Origin: Desnuesiella massiliensis
GTDB taxonomy: Bacteria > Bacillota > Clostridia > Clostridiales > Clostridiaceae
DNA length: 64,000 nt
Reading direction: 5' to 3'
Assembly (NCBI RefSeq): GCF_001403615.1
Contig: NZ_LN879457.1
Coordinates: forward strand, 1,302,001 to 1,366,000
The position numbers and the translations under genes were made by a program. Below, piece after piece: positions 15,826-25,088 of the stretch; the stretch's first letter is position 1; each line of letters begins with the position of its first letter. Under the pieces are notes generated by a model, which was not told the origin of the DNA, made no database searches, and saw only the letters and a list, made by a program, of their open reading frames with translations.

Positions 15826-17964
15826 ATGTGGAAAAATGAAGCTCTTAAAGCTTTAAAAAATTATTTTGGTTATGATAAATTTAGAAAAGGGCAAGAGAAG
15901 GCCATAGAAAATATTATGGAAGGCAGAGATACCTTTGTAATAATGCCTACAGGAGGAGGAAAATCTCTATGCTATCAAATACCTGCCCTTTTATTAGAAG
16001 GAATTACTATTGTAGTATCTCCTCTCATATCTTTAATGAAGGATCAGGTAGATACTTTAAATAATATGGGTATAAGCTCTACTTATATAAACAGCAGCTT
16101 ATCTAGGGAGGAAATTGACGAAAAGATACTAGAGATAGGTGAAAATAAGTATAAGATAATTTACCTAGCTCCAGAGCGACTGGAGACCATGCAGGGAATT
16201 TTTAAAATGCTAGATATAAAAATATCTCTAGTGGCCATTGATGAAGCTCACTGTATTTCAAAGTGGGGCCATGATTTTAGACCAAGTTATAGAAAGGTAC
16301 AATATTTTATAGAACTGTTAGAGCCCAGACCAAGAGTTCTAGCATGTACGGCTACAGCTACGGAACTAGTTAAGCAAGATATAATCGATTTATTAGGTTT
16401 GAGGAACCCGGGATTATATTTTACTGGCTTCGATAGAGAGAATTTGACCTTTAAGGTTTTTAGAGGAGAAAATAAAGAGAGATTTATTTTAGAGTATATT
16501 CAAGATAAAAAAGAAGACAGCGGTATTATATACGTAGCTACTAGAAACGATGGAGAAAAGCTTTATGAAACCTTATTGAAGAAGAATTGCAGGGTAGGAT
16601 TATATCATGCCGGACTCAGTGAGGAAAAGAGGAAGAGCATGCAGGAAGAGTTCATGTATGATAATGTAAACATAATGGTAGCCACCAATGCCTTCGGTAT
16701 GGGAATAGATAAGTCCAATGTAAGATATGTAATACACCACAGCGTACCTAAGAATCTAGAGGCTTATTATCAAGAAGCAGGAAGAGCAGGAAGAGATGGT
16801 GAACCAGGTGAGTGTATATTGCTATTTAATAGCGGAGATGTGTTTACTCAAAGGTATTTTATAGATAATTCTAATACTTCACCAGAGAGAAAAGCGCAAG
16901 AATACAATACTTTAAGAGCTATGGTGGACTATTGCTATACCTCTAAATGCTTAAGAGCCTATATATTAGAGTATTTTGGAGAAGAAGCCACCTTTATAAA
17001 TTGCAGTAACTGCAGCAATTGTAATGGAGATGTAGAGGAAAAGGACATAACCACAGAGGCTCAAATGATATTTTCCTGCATCTATAGGGTAAAAGAAAGG
17101 TATGGATTAAACACAGTATTAGATGTACTTAAGGGATCCCAAAACCAGAAGATACTAAAACTATCCTTAGATAAGGTAAGTACTTATGGGCTGATGAAGG
17201 ACTATGATAGAAAATATCTAGAGGAATTAACAAATAAATTAATAGCAGATGGCTATATTGTAATGACCAATGAAGAGTTTCCAGTATTAAAACTTACTAC
17301 AAAGGCTGTTAACTCCTTAAAGAATAAAGAACAGGTTTTTGTAACCGTAAGAAAGATTAAGGAAGTAATTAAGAAAAAGAATGATCTGTTTAATATTTTA
17401 AAAGCCACCAGAAAGAGTATTTCTGAGGAACTAAAGTTGCCGCCCTATATTATTTTTCACGATGCTACCCTAAAGGAGCTAAGCACTTATATGCCTGCTA
17501 CCAAGGAAGCTTTCTTGAACATTAAAGGAGTAGGAGAAAATAAGTTTGAAAAGTATGGTGCTCAGTTTTTAGAGGTGATAAAAGAGTATTTAGAAGAAAA
17601 GAATTTAAAACCTATAGATAATATAAACAAAGAGGATGAGATTAATGAGGGTATAAAGAAGGTAAAGGAAAAAGTTAAAAGTCACCTTCAGAGCTATGAA
17701 CTGTATAAACAAGGCCTTTCATTAAAAGAAATAGCAAAACAAAGAGAACTTTCTTTAATTACCGTCCAAAGCCACATATTTGATTGTGTAGCAGAAGGAT
17801 TAGAAATTAATATAGAAGAGTTTATACCTGAGGGTACAGAAAATAAAATATTGGAGGCTATAAATGAAGTAGGGGCAGCTAAGCTAAAGGCTATTAAAGA
17901 ATTATTACCAGAAGGGGTAGAATACACAGCTATAAAGGCTGTTATATGTAAACATCATTTATAA
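15826..17964 (+). CDS. recQ: ATP-dependent DNA helicase RecQ
   Basis: 712 residues from ATG 15826, with AAAGGAGAA upstream. It unwinds DNA 3' to 5' during repair and fork restart. Walker A is PTGGGKS (41-47), Walker B DEAH near 139 and motif VI is EAGRAGRDG. The RQC zinc site shows CYTSKCLRAY and CSNCSNCNG. An HRDC domain spans about 520-592 (LKELSTYMPATKEAFLNIKGVG). The last 95 residues carry a helix-turn-helix (LYKQGLSLKEIAKQRELSL) of the HTH_40 type found in Firmicute RecQ. The next gene starts 25 bases downstream. Confidence 0.95.
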   Translation: MWKNEALKALKNYFGYDKFRKGQEKAIENIMEGRDTFVIMPTGGGKSLCYQIPALLLEGITIVVSPLISLMKDQVDTLNNMGISSTYINSSLSREEIDEKILEIGENKYKIIYLAPERLETMQGIFKMLDIKISLVAIDEAHCISKWGHDFRPSYRKVQYFIELLEPRPRVLACTATATELVKQDIIDLLGLRNPGLYFTGFDRENLTFKVFRGENKERFILEYIQDKKEDSGIIYVATRNDGEKLYETLLKKNCRVGLYHAGLSEEKRKSMQEEFMYDNVNIMVATNAFGMGIDKSNVRYVIHHSVPKNLEAYYQEAGRAGRDGEPGECILLFNSGDVFTQRYFIDNSNTSPERKAQEYNTLRAMVDYCYTSKCLRAYILEYFGEEATFINCSNCSNCNGDVEEKDITTEAQMIFSCIYRVKERYGLNTVLDVLKGSQNQKILKLSLDKVSTYGLMKDYDRKYLEELTNKLIADGYIVMTNEEFPVLKLTTKAVNSLKNKEQVFVTVRKIKEVIKKKNDLFNILKATRKSISEELKLPPYIIFHDATLKELSTYMPATKEAFLNIKGVGENKFEKYGAQFLEVIKEYLEEKNLKPIDNINKEDEINEGIKKVKEKVKSHLQSYELYKQGLSLKEIAKQRELSLITVQSHIFDCVAEGLEINIEEFIPEGTENKILEAINEVGAAKLKAIKELLPEGVEYTAIKAVICKHHL

Positions 17965-17988
17965 TATTAATGGGATGGGTGAAGTTGT

Positions 17989-19362
17989 ATGGCATTAAAG
18001 TTATTTGATTTTGTAGAAGATACTATAAGTTTACTTGAAAATAGGAGTGAAATATTTGAAAAAGCCTCTGAGAATATTGAAATATATTTTAAAAATATTC
18101 TTCAGGAGAACAGTGAAGGCTATTTAAATATTAATGCAAGAGTGAAATCTTCTATTAGCTTAAAGGAAAAAATTCTTAGAAATAATTATTATAGAAAATA
18201 TAATAATTCGGAAGAGCTTTTAGATAATCTATCTGATTTGATTGGTATAAGAATTGAATGTAGATTTATTCAAGATGAAAATGAAATATATAAAGCTATA
18301 AAAAAGCATTTTAATGTAGAAGGACACAATGGATTCTATTATAATTCTTGTAATGATAAAATAAGCCTTAAGCTCCAAGGAAAGCAGCCTCAGAAGCAAA
18401 GGAATGGCTTTGAAATATATAGAATTGATGGAGTATACTTATTTGAGGATATAAAAATAAACTTTGAGCTTCAAATAAAGTCCCTAGTAAATATATTCTG
18501 GGGAGAAATTGAGCATAAGGTTACCTATAAAAACTATAATTATCTTTTAGGAGATAAATTCTTTAAAGATATGCTTGCTTCCATTAAAAGAAATTTAACC
18601 ATGATAGATAATCAGTTATTGATAATGTATAACCAGTTTAACACTATGAATTCCATAGATCAGCAGGCCAGAAAAAATCAATTTGAAGGGGTTATGTCTA
18701 AGATAATATATGAAATCTATTCTAATAGAGTAAGGGATAGTCTAGGATTTATAGTAGACTTTAGAAGATCTTGTGATGTTGTTATGGAATATATATTTAG
18801 TACAAATAAGGTAGAAGATATAGAGGATTATAGCAAAACCCTTATAAAAACCTTAAATAGATTTAATAGCATAAGCAAGAATCATATCGATTTTAATGAG
18901 GAGATTAACTTTGAAAGAGAAATAAACTTTAAGGGTGAGTTTTCTGAGCTTGTAGGTAAGACTATTCTTAAATCTATTAACACCGACTTTCAATGGAATT
19001 TATTTTTTAAGATATTATTTGATATAGAAGTGGGAAATAATGCTGAAGACTTTGAAGCCTTCATAGAATTTTTAAGAAATAAATTCCTAGGGATTAAGGT
19101 CTTTAACAATCTATACGTGAAGTATGATGAGGAGCAGTGTAATTATATAGTTCAATGCTTTGTGGAACAACTGGCAAATTGCTTTGTGCAAATAAATTCC
19201 ATTGACTTTATACATAAATCTTCCATGGAAAGAATTAATGAAATTCTTGAAGAAATAATTTTGGAGATTCTTAAAGAATATAATTGTTTTGATGAATTTA
19301 AGGATAATAGGGTTAAATACACTGAATTATTTAAAGAAAAACTTATGGAAGAGTTTATTTAA
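17989..19362 (+). CDS. RelA/SpoT-domain protein, diverged alarmone synthetase-like
   Basis: 457 residues. Residues 35-205 resemble the RelA/SpoT nucleotidyltransferase domain: ARVKSSISLKEKILR, DLIGIRIECRFI, FELQIKSLVNIFWGEIEHKV and a YK motif. The region that normally reads GYxSxH in (p)ppGpp synthetases is replaced by a Gln/Lys-rich segment with NGFEIYRIDG, so catalysis is uncertain. The C-terminal 250 residues are helical and unlike the RelA regulatory domains. Stand-alone synthetases are usually 200-260 residues, so this is long. It lies directly behind recQ and a terminator follows. Confidence 0.65.
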   Translation: MALKLFDFVEDTISLLENRSEIFEKASENIEIYFKNILQENSEGYLNINARVKSSISLKEKILRNNYYRKYNNSEELLDNLSDLIGIRIECRFIQDENEIYKAIKKHFNVEGHNGFYYNSCNDKISLKLQGKQPQKQRNGFEIYRIDGVYLFEDIKINFELQIKSLVNIFWGEIEHKVTYKNYNYLLGDKFFKDMLASIKRNLTMIDNQLLIMYNQFNTMNSIDQQARKNQFEGVMSKIIYEIYSNRVRDSLGFIVDFRRSCDVVMEYIFSTNKVEDIEDYSKTLIKTLNRFNSISKNHIDFNEEINFEREINFKGEFSELVGKTILKSINTDFQWNLFFKILFDIEVGNNAEDFEAFIEFLRNKFLGIKVFNNLYVKYDEEQCNYIVQCFVEQLANCFVQINSIDFIHKSSMERINEILEEIILEILKEYNCFDEFKDNRVKYTELFKEKLMEEFI

Positions 19363-19371
19363 AAATATAAA

Positions 19372-19426
19372 GGGACTGTTCAAAATAGAGTTAGCTTCTT
19401 CTACTTTGGATAGTCCCATGTTTTTT
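19372..19426 (+). terminator. Terminator between convergent genes
   Basis: GGGACTGTTCAAA pairs imperfectly with TTTGGATAGTCCC; six T follow at 19421. It ends the recQ-RelA-like transcript before the convergent flavoenzyme gene. Confidence 0.7.
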
Positions 19427-19462
19427 ATTAACAATAAAACTGGTTATATAAATTGCATAAGT

Positions 19463-20533
19463 CTAAGCATTTTTAAGTTCCTTAGCTAACTCATCCATAA
19501 GTTCCCTAACGGAAAGAATGCTGTTGATTTTATAAGCATTGCTTCCACAGAAAATCAGAGCCTCTTCTACATTTCCTTTTACTGCATTTATTAAAGCCTC
19601 AGTAATGCAGTAGGGAGTCTCAGCGGGATTACAATGGGTGAGGCACTTATGGCATTTTTTAACCTTTATATTACCTAACTGAGTTTTCTTAACAAAAGCA
19701 TTATTTAGAGCTCTGCCAGGCATGCCTACAGGGCTTTTAACAATGACAATATCCTCTTTATTGCACTCTACATAAGCCTTCTTAAAATTAATATGAGCAT
19801 CGCATTCTTCAGTAGCTACAAACCTAGTAGCCATCTGAACTCCACTAGCCCCTAGCTTAAGGAAATGAGCTATATCAGCGCCAGAATATACTCCTCCTGC
19901 AGCTATAAGAGGAATATGTCTATTATAAATCTCTTCGTAAGTTTTAATAACCTTAAGTATTTTAACCATTTCATCCTCATAAAAGTTATCAGTTCTATCT
20001 TCTAAATCCTCAATTTTAAAGCCAAGATGGCCTCCAGCCTCAGGACCTTCAAAAACAACAGCATCGGGCACCTTGTTATAATGTCTGTGCCAAAGCTTAA
20101 ATAGAACTTCACAGGAACGGTCAGAAGATACTATAGGTACTAAGGCTATATCAGAGTCCTTACATAAGGAAGGCAGCTTAGTGGGCAGTCCTGCTCCAGA
20201 TATAATAACCTGGGCACCAGCTTCTATAGAAGCCTTTACTAATTCCTCATAATTATTAGCAGCGCACATTATATTGACACCAATTATTCCCTTTAGGGCT
20301 TTAAGTCTTGCTATTTCAATATGTTTTTTTAGAGCTCTAATATTAGCAGCTAAAGGATTAGTTCCAAAATCCTCTTCTTCAAAGCCGATTTGCGCTGCGG
20401 ATATGATCCCAATGCCTCCACAGGCAGCCACTGCTGATGCCAGTGAAGACAAGGAAACACCTATGCCCATACCTCCTTGAACAATAGGAAGGGAAGCTAT
20501 TAAATTTTTTATTACAAGTGGTTTAAAATCCAT
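19463..20533 (-). CDS. NPD-family flavoenzyme (nitronate monooxygenase or FabK-like reductase)
   Basis: 356 residues from ATG 20533, preceded by GAGGATG; longer in-frame starts run into the operator. It is an FMN-binding TIM barrel: PIVQGGMGIGVSLSSLASAVA at the N-terminus, IGVNIMCA, ISGAGLP, EGPEAGGHLG around the catalytic His, IAAGGVYSGADI and LKLGASGVQMATRF for phosphate binding. The family includes nitronate monooxygenase and the enoyl-ACP reductase FabK. The C-terminal Cys cluster CHKCLTHCNPAETPYC is typical of clostridial members and absent from classic FabK. A FabT-like palindrome over its promoter favours a link to fatty-acid metabolism. Confidence 0.8.
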   Translation of the reverse strand: MDFKPLVIKNLIASLPIVQGGMGIGVSLSSLASAVAACGGIGIISAAQIGFEEEDFGTNPLAANIRALKKHIEIARLKALKGIIGVNIMCAANNYEELVKASIEAGAQVIISGAGLPTKLPSLCKDSDIALVPIVSSDRSCEVLFKLWHRHYNKVPDAVVFEGPEAGGHLGFKIEDLEDRTDNFYEDEMVKILKVIKTYEEIYNRHIPLIAAGGVYSGADIAHFLKLGASGVQMATRFVATEECDAHINFKKAYVECNKEDIVIVKSPVGMPGRALNNAFVKKTQLGNIKVKKCHKCLTHCNPAETPYCITEALINAVKGNVEEALIFCGSNAYKINSILSVRELMDELAKELKNA

Positions 20534-20559
20534 GTATTCATCCTCTTTCATATAGAGTA

Positions 20560-20586
20560 AAAATACTTTGATTATCAAAGTATTTT
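20560..20586. promoter_or_regulatory. 27-bp perfect inverted repeat, FabT/MarR-like operator
   Basis: AAAATACTTTGAT, one T, then its exact reverse complement. The core TTTGATTATCAAA matches what I recall of the FabT box of Firmicute fatty-acid genes. It lies 27 bases upstream of the NPD-family start codon, where it would cover the promoter or leader. Confidence 0.65.
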
Positions 20587-20810
20587 ATATAATATTAAAA
20601 TATTGAATTTATAATGTCAAGGTTTTGCTTTACTCTAATAATATCATCTGAGGAGTTTGTAACTAGTTATGGAAATATTATAACTCCATACATCAAATTA
20701 TAGGTCTAATCCATAAAATGTATTTAATTATTTTTGAATTAATCGCTTTCCTTATTTTAAGTTTTTGTGGTAATATAAACTAAATTAAACTTAAACGAGG
20801 GGGATTAAAG

Positions 20811-21257
20811 GTGGAATTTACAATAAAAGCTTTTAATGAGTTAAATATAAATGAGTTGTATGAAATCCTTTCATTGAGAAGTGAAATTTTTGTGGTGGAG
20901 CAAAACTGTGCCTATCAAGATTTAGATTATAAGGATCAAAAATCTATGCATTTATTTGCAACGCAGCAAGGTAAAATAGTTAGCTATGTCAGAATATTGG
21001 AAAAAGGGGTATCCTATGAAGAGATGTCCATAGGCAGAGTGGTGGTTCATAAGGACTTTAGGAGGAAGGGATTATCTTCTTTAACTATGAAAAAGGCCAT
21101 AGAGGTTATAGAAGAGAAATTTGGGCAAAATAAAATAAGAATTTCAGCTCAGGCTCATTTGGAGAATTTCTATGGAGCATTAGGGTTTAAAAAGGTATCA
21201 GAGGTATATTTAGAAGATGATATTCCTCATATAGAAATGCTTTATGAGGGACAATAA
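20811..21257 (+). CDS. ElaA-like GNAT acetyltransferase
   Basis: 148 residues from GTG 20811 behind CGAGGGGG. The start matches ElaA proteins: LYEILSLRSEIFVVEQNCAYQDLDYKD. The acetyl-CoA loop is SIGRVVVHKDFRRKGLSS, and the C-terminal half has AQAHLENFYGALGFKKVSE and a final HIEM. The substrate of this family is not established. The helicase gene starts 20 bases downstream, so the two are probably co-transcribed. Confidence 0.85.
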   Translation: MEFTIKAFNELNINELYEILSLRSEIFVVEQNCAYQDLDYKDQKSMHLFATQQGKIVSYVRILEKGVSYEEMSIGRVVVHKDFRRKGLSSLTMKKAIEVIEEKFGQNKIRISAQAHLENFYGALGFKKVSEVYLEDDIPHIEMLYEGQ

Positions 21258-21277
21258 AAAATAAAGTAGGGATATTT

Positions 21278-23035
21278 ATGAAGAGAGCAGCTATAGAAAG
21301 AAATTTTAGGAAGATTAAAAACGTATTATATCAAACGGAAGATATAGTAAAGCATACCAAGGTAAATGCTCTTTGGGAGCATGAAGCAGCCATAAGGAAG
21401 AAGATCAAAGCCTTAAAGGAATATGAAAATCAAAATTTAAGTGATTATGATTTTGTAATTCAAAGATACTTAGATTTACTAGAATATATCTCTGAAAAGC
21501 TAGTAGCAGATTATAATAATAAAAATGGCACTAATTTTGATCATAGAAAGATCATAAGAGAAGACTATGAAGCTTATTTAAGTTCAGGCATAATGACGGT
21601 GCTTATTTCTAAGCATATTCCAGAATTGGTTTCAAAGGAGTTTGACAGGGTCTTCCCATTAAACCCTAAGGATGAATATGAGGAAGCTAGGAATTATGAA
21701 AGAAAGTTTTATCTTCATTTAGGGGAAACCAACACAGGTAAAACCTATAATGCCATGCAAAGGCTAAAGCAGGCAAGAAAAGGTATTTATCTATCACCTT
21801 TAAGAATACTAGCTCTAGAAAACTATGAGAGATTAAATAATGAAGGTGTGAAGTGCAATCTAATAACAGGTGAAGAAGAAATTCTTGTGGAAGAAGCCAC
21901 TCATATTTCCTGTACCATTGAAAAACTAGATATAAATGAAGAATATGATATAGCAATTATAGATGAGATTCAAATGATTGATGATTCTAAAAGGGGAGCT
22001 GCTTGGACTAGGGCTCTTTTAGGCTTAAAATGCAAAGAAATACATGTGTGCGGGGCCTCTAATGCTAAGGAGCTATTAATAGATATTCTAGAGGATTGTG
22101 AGGATGAGTATGAAGTAAAAGAATATAAAAGAAATATACCTCTGGAGATGGAGTATGAGCCCTTTAACTATAAAGCTATAGAAGCTGGAGATGCCCTAGT
22201 GGTATTTTCCAAAAAGAGAGTGTTGGAGCTAGCCTTCTATTTCTCTGAGCTAGGCATTAAATCCAGTTTAATCTATGGGGATTTACCTCCAGAAGTTAGA
22301 AGAAAGCAATATGAAGAGTTTATAAATAAGAGAAACTCTATTTTAATAACCACAGATGCCATAGGTATGGGGGTGAACCTACCTATAAGAAGAATAATCT
22401 TTATGGACACTAAAAAGTTTGATGGCTATGAGGTTAGATTCCTAAACTCTCAAGAGGTTAAGCAGATAGCAGGTAGATCAGGGAGAAAGGGCTTATATGA
22501 GGTAGGTTACGTGGCCTCCTATGGAGATACACAAAATTTTATAAAGGATATGCTAGACTGCGAAGATAGAGTTTTAGAAGAAGCGGTGGTAGGACCTAGT
22601 GAAGCTATACTTAAAATTAAGAATTTACCTTTAAAAGAAAAACTAGCTTTATGGAGTACTAGAAAAGATAATATTCATTATTATAGAAAGATGGATATCA
22701 GTGAATATATATTGATTCTTGACACTATTAAAAGCTACAAATTAGAGGAAAGAATTCAATGGAAGCTTATGAGAATTCCCTTTGATGTTACGAACCCTAC
22801 AATGATGAGGACTTTTCTAGAGTTTATGGATGAAGCCTTCATAGCAAAAAAAGAGGCTCTTACTAAGCCAGAATGCAGATTCAAGGAATTATATGAATTA
22901 GAGATCTATTATCAAAAGATAAATCTATATTATTCTTTCTCTAAAAACTTTAATTTAGATTTAGACCTTAAATGGGTTTATGAAGAAAGAGCTAATACTA
23001 GTGAAGATATAAATAAGATACTTAGAAGAATTTAA
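21278..23035 (+). CDS. Suv3-like DExH RNA helicase
   Basis: 585 residues. Walker A is GETNTGKT (about 148-155), followed by LSPLRILALENYERL, ITGEEE, and motif II DEIQMIDD in place of DEAD/DEAH. The C-terminal RecA domain shows IYGDLPPEVRRKQYEEF, TTDAIGMGVNLPIRRIIF and the motif VI QIAGRSGRKG. These motifs (GxTNxGKT, DEIQM, AGRAGR) are those of Suv3, the helicase of the mitochondrial RNA degradosome. Residues 1-140 are a helical extension. The role in bacteria is unclear; RNA decay is a reasonable guess. Confidence 0.75.
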   Translation: MKRAAIERNFRKIKNVLYQTEDIVKHTKVNALWEHEAAIRKKIKALKEYENQNLSDYDFVIQRYLDLLEYISEKLVADYNNKNGTNFDHRKIIREDYEAYLSSGIMTVLISKHIPELVSKEFDRVFPLNPKDEYEEARNYERKFYLHLGETNTGKTYNAMQRLKQARKGIYLSPLRILALENYERLNNEGVKCNLITGEEEILVEEATHISCTIEKLDINEEYDIAIIDEIQMIDDSKRGAAWTRALLGLKCKEIHVCGASNAKELLIDILEDCEDEYEVKEYKRNIPLEMEYEPFNYKAIEAGDALVVFSKKRVLELAFYFSELGIKSSLIYGDLPPEVRRKQYEEFINKRNSILITTDAIGMGVNLPIRRIIFMDTKKFDGYEVRFLNSQEVKQIAGRSGRKGLYEVGYVASYGDTQNFIKDMLDCEDRVLEEAVVGPSEAILKIKNLPLKEKLALWSTRKDNIHYYRKMDISEYILILDTIKSYKLEERIQWKLMRIPFDVTNPTMMRTFLEFMDEAFIAKKEALTKPECRFKELYELEIYYQKINLYYSFSKNFNLDLDLKWVYEERANTSEDINKILRRI

Positions 23036-23060
23036 AAATGAAGAATACGAATAAGCAAAG

Positions 23061-23105
23061 AACTGTGAGTTGCTAGAGTTAGATTCTAGAAACCACAGTT
23101 TTTTA
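23061..23105 (+). terminator. Terminator after the helicase gene
   Basis: AACTGTG pairs with CACAGTT, with an inner CTAGA/TCTAG stem, followed by TTTTT. Confidence 0.8.
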
Positions 23106-23151
23106 TTTATTGGTAGATAGGATTATATATTAAAAAACATTATATTAAACC

Positions 23152-23180
23152 TTTACAAAGGCAAATTATAGTAATATAAT
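23152..23180 (+). promoter_or_regulatory. Promoter of the RibD-like/aldolase/kinase operon
   Basis: TTTACA (23152-23157), 17-base spacer, TATAAT (23175-23180). It is the best promoter upstream of the long cluster that begins at 23261. Confidence 0.75.
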
Positions 23181-23198
23181 AGTCATATAAACATATAG

Positions 23199-23210
23199 TT
23201 GTATATACAA
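23199..23210. promoter_or_regulatory. TTGTATATACAA palindrome, GntR/UTRA operator candidate
   Basis: A perfect 12-bp palindrome starting 19 bases after the -10 hexamer, so near +12 of the transcript. The same sequence core is known for the GntR/UTRA repressor TreR of Bacillus. A GntR/UTRA gene lies at 31041-31766 in the same cluster. Confidence 0.6.
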
Positions 23211-23260
23211 TTTTACATTATTAGGATTTTAAATAATTGAAAGGGATGGAGGTATTAACT

Positions 23261-24223
23261 ATGGCACTACCACAAGTGGTATTTGACTCTAAGGAAATTC
23301 AACTTAAAAGATTGTTTGATAACACAGAAAAGATGGGATATAAGAACCCCGGGCTTCCTTGTAAAAAAATAGAGGATGTATATGGAACGCTAAATTTTGG
23401 TGAAATACCAGAGAACAGACCTATTACTTACGCATCCTATGTAATGTCAATCGACGGCAAAATTGCCTTTGAAGACGACGAAGTGGGACCACTTATTGCA
23501 AAAAATAATTATTTGGACTCAGCAGGAGCTTTTGCAGACTTTTGGGTTTTGAACATGTTAAGAGGTAATTGTGATGGAATTATAATAGGATCTGGTACTC
23601 TTATAAAAGAGCCTAGTTACTCAGGCAGCGCCTATGATCCAGATATTATAGAGGCTAGGGTCAAGGCAGGAAAACCTATAGCTCCATGGACAGTAATCGT
23701 AACCTCCACGGGGAAAAGTATTCCTTTTGAAAACCCTGTATTTCAATGTGAAGAGGTTCCAGTTTTAATCTCTACCTCACCAAAGGGTTTTGAAAACTTA
23801 AAAATGGAGATTAAAAAGGATTATTTCATAGTTCCTGTGGTAGAAAGTGAAGAAGATAAAGAAAAAATAAGGAAGCTGATAAATGGTAATAAGGGAAAGA
23901 TAGCAATTTCTATCACTGGTTGCGATAAGGAAACAAATCCAGAAGAAATGTTTAAGGTTCTTCGTGCTATGGGAATGGAGAGAGTTTTAGTAGAATCTCC
24001 AACCTACTGTCACTACTTAATGCAAAAGGGATTGTTAGATGAAGCATTTATTAACACTTCCAGCGTATTTGTCGGCGGTAAAGCAACAAGCATTGGCAGT
24101 CAAAATAATTCATTTTCCTCTATAGATCATCCACATAGTGAGATTGTATCTATACACATTCATAACTCATACTTTTTGTATACCAGATATAAACTTATGT
24201 ATGGAGTTAAGCCTAACAGATAA
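23261..24223 (+). CDS. RibD reductase-domain-like protein, paralogue 1
   Basis: 320 residues from ATG 23261, with GGAGG eight bases upstream. It matches the dihydrofolate-reductase-like C-terminal half of RibD: YASYVMSIDGKIAFEDD, DFWVLNMLRGNCDGIIIGSGTL, and LLDEAFINTSSVFVGG. The usual VEGG dinucleotide-binding motif is VESPTYCHYL here, a change shared with the paralogue at 27590. There is no deaminase domain; instead about 45 extra N-terminal residues. It probably reduces a sugar-linked substrate with NAD(P)H, but not necessarily the riboflavin precursor. First gene of the cluster. Confidence 0.75.
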   Translation: MALPQVVFDSKEIQLKRLFDNTEKMGYKNPGLPCKKIEDVYGTLNFGEIPENRPITYASYVMSIDGKIAFEDDEVGPLIAKNNYLDSAGAFADFWVLNMLRGNCDGIIIGSGTLIKEPSYSGSAYDPDIIEARVKAGKPIAPWTVIVTSTGKSIPFENPVFQCEEVPVLISTSPKGFENLKMEIKKDYFIVPVVESEEDKEKIRKLINGNKGKIAISITGCDKETNPEEMFKVLRAMGMERVLVESPTYCHYLMQKGLLDEAFINTSSVFVGGKATSIGSQNNSFSSIDHPHSEIVSIHIHNSYFLYTRYKLMYGVKPNR

Positions 24224-24267
24224 AGAATGCTTTTAAGTATAAATAAAAAGGTAAAGGAGATTTTTAA

Positions 24268-25053
24268 ATGAGCAAAATAAGAAGACTTAATCATATCTTT
24301 AAAGAAGATGGAAAAGCGTTAATAGTGGCTTTGGACCACGGCACATATAATGGAGCATCACCAGGATTGGAGTGCCCTGGAGAAACTATTGAACAAATTA
24401 TTGAGGGTGGTGCAGACGCTGCTTTAGTAAACTTCGGTGTAGCAAGAAGGTTTGCAAAAGAATTAGCACCTATTGGATATATAGCGCGTCTAGATTTACC
24501 TCCCACATACATGGGACAAGGTCATGACAGCAGACTTACCTTTAATGCAGAATACGCTATGAGAATGGGTGCAGATGCTGTTATGGTAAATGTAGGACAA
24601 GGTGTTGGGGTTGAAGAGATTACATACCCTCATTTAGCAGAAACTATAAGCTTCTGCGACAGTATAGGAATGCCAGTGTGTGCTGAGCCGGTGCCAGGTG
24701 GCTTTGATGCCGGAAAAGAATTCAAAACTCTTGATAATATCGCAAGAGGTGCTCGTATAGCCTGTGAAATAGGATGTGATTTTATTAAAACAGCGTATGC
24801 TCCAGGCTTTGAAAGAGTAGTAAAGGAAACTTTTGTTCCTCTTGTTGTATTAGGCGGAGCAAAGACCAATGACGAAAAAGAATTTTTAGCATCTATTAAA
24901 GACGCTATGGATCAAGGAGCAAGCGGGGTTGCTATAGGAAGAAATGTTTGGGGTATAGGAAACACAGTAAATATGACAAGAGCCCTAGCTGCTATTATAC
25001 ATAAGAATGTATCCGTAGAAGAAGCTTATGAAATCCTAAAAAGTGGAAGGTAA
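24268..25053 (+). CDS. DhnA-type class I aldolase
   Basis: 261 residues behind AAAGGAG. It is a TIM barrel of the DeoC/LacD/FbaB (DhnA, archaeal-type class I fructose-bisphosphate aldolase) family, which also holds LsrF. Recognisable parts are KALIVALDHGTYNG, the Schiff-base lysine in DFIKTAYAP, VVLGGAKTND and the phosphate-binding ASGVAIGRNVWG. It would cleave or form a C-C bond on a phosphorylated sugar-like substrate, fitting the FGGY kinase and dehydrogenase encoded next. True substrate unknown. Confidence 0.85.
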   Translation: MSKIRRLNHIFKEDGKALIVALDHGTYNGASPGLECPGETIEQIIEGGADAALVNFGVARRFAKELAPIGYIARLDLPPTYMGQGHDSRLTFNAEYAMRMGADAVMVNVGQGVGVEEITYPHLAETISFCDSIGMPVCAEPVPGGFDAGKEFKTLDNIARGARIACEIGCDFIKTAYAPGFERVVKETFVPLVVLGGAKTNDEKEFLASIKDAMDQGASGVAIGRNVWGIGNTVNMTRALAAIIHKNVSVEEAYEILKSGR

Positions 25054-25088
25054 ACTAAGCTTATTATGAAGAGCGGGAGGTTGTTAAT

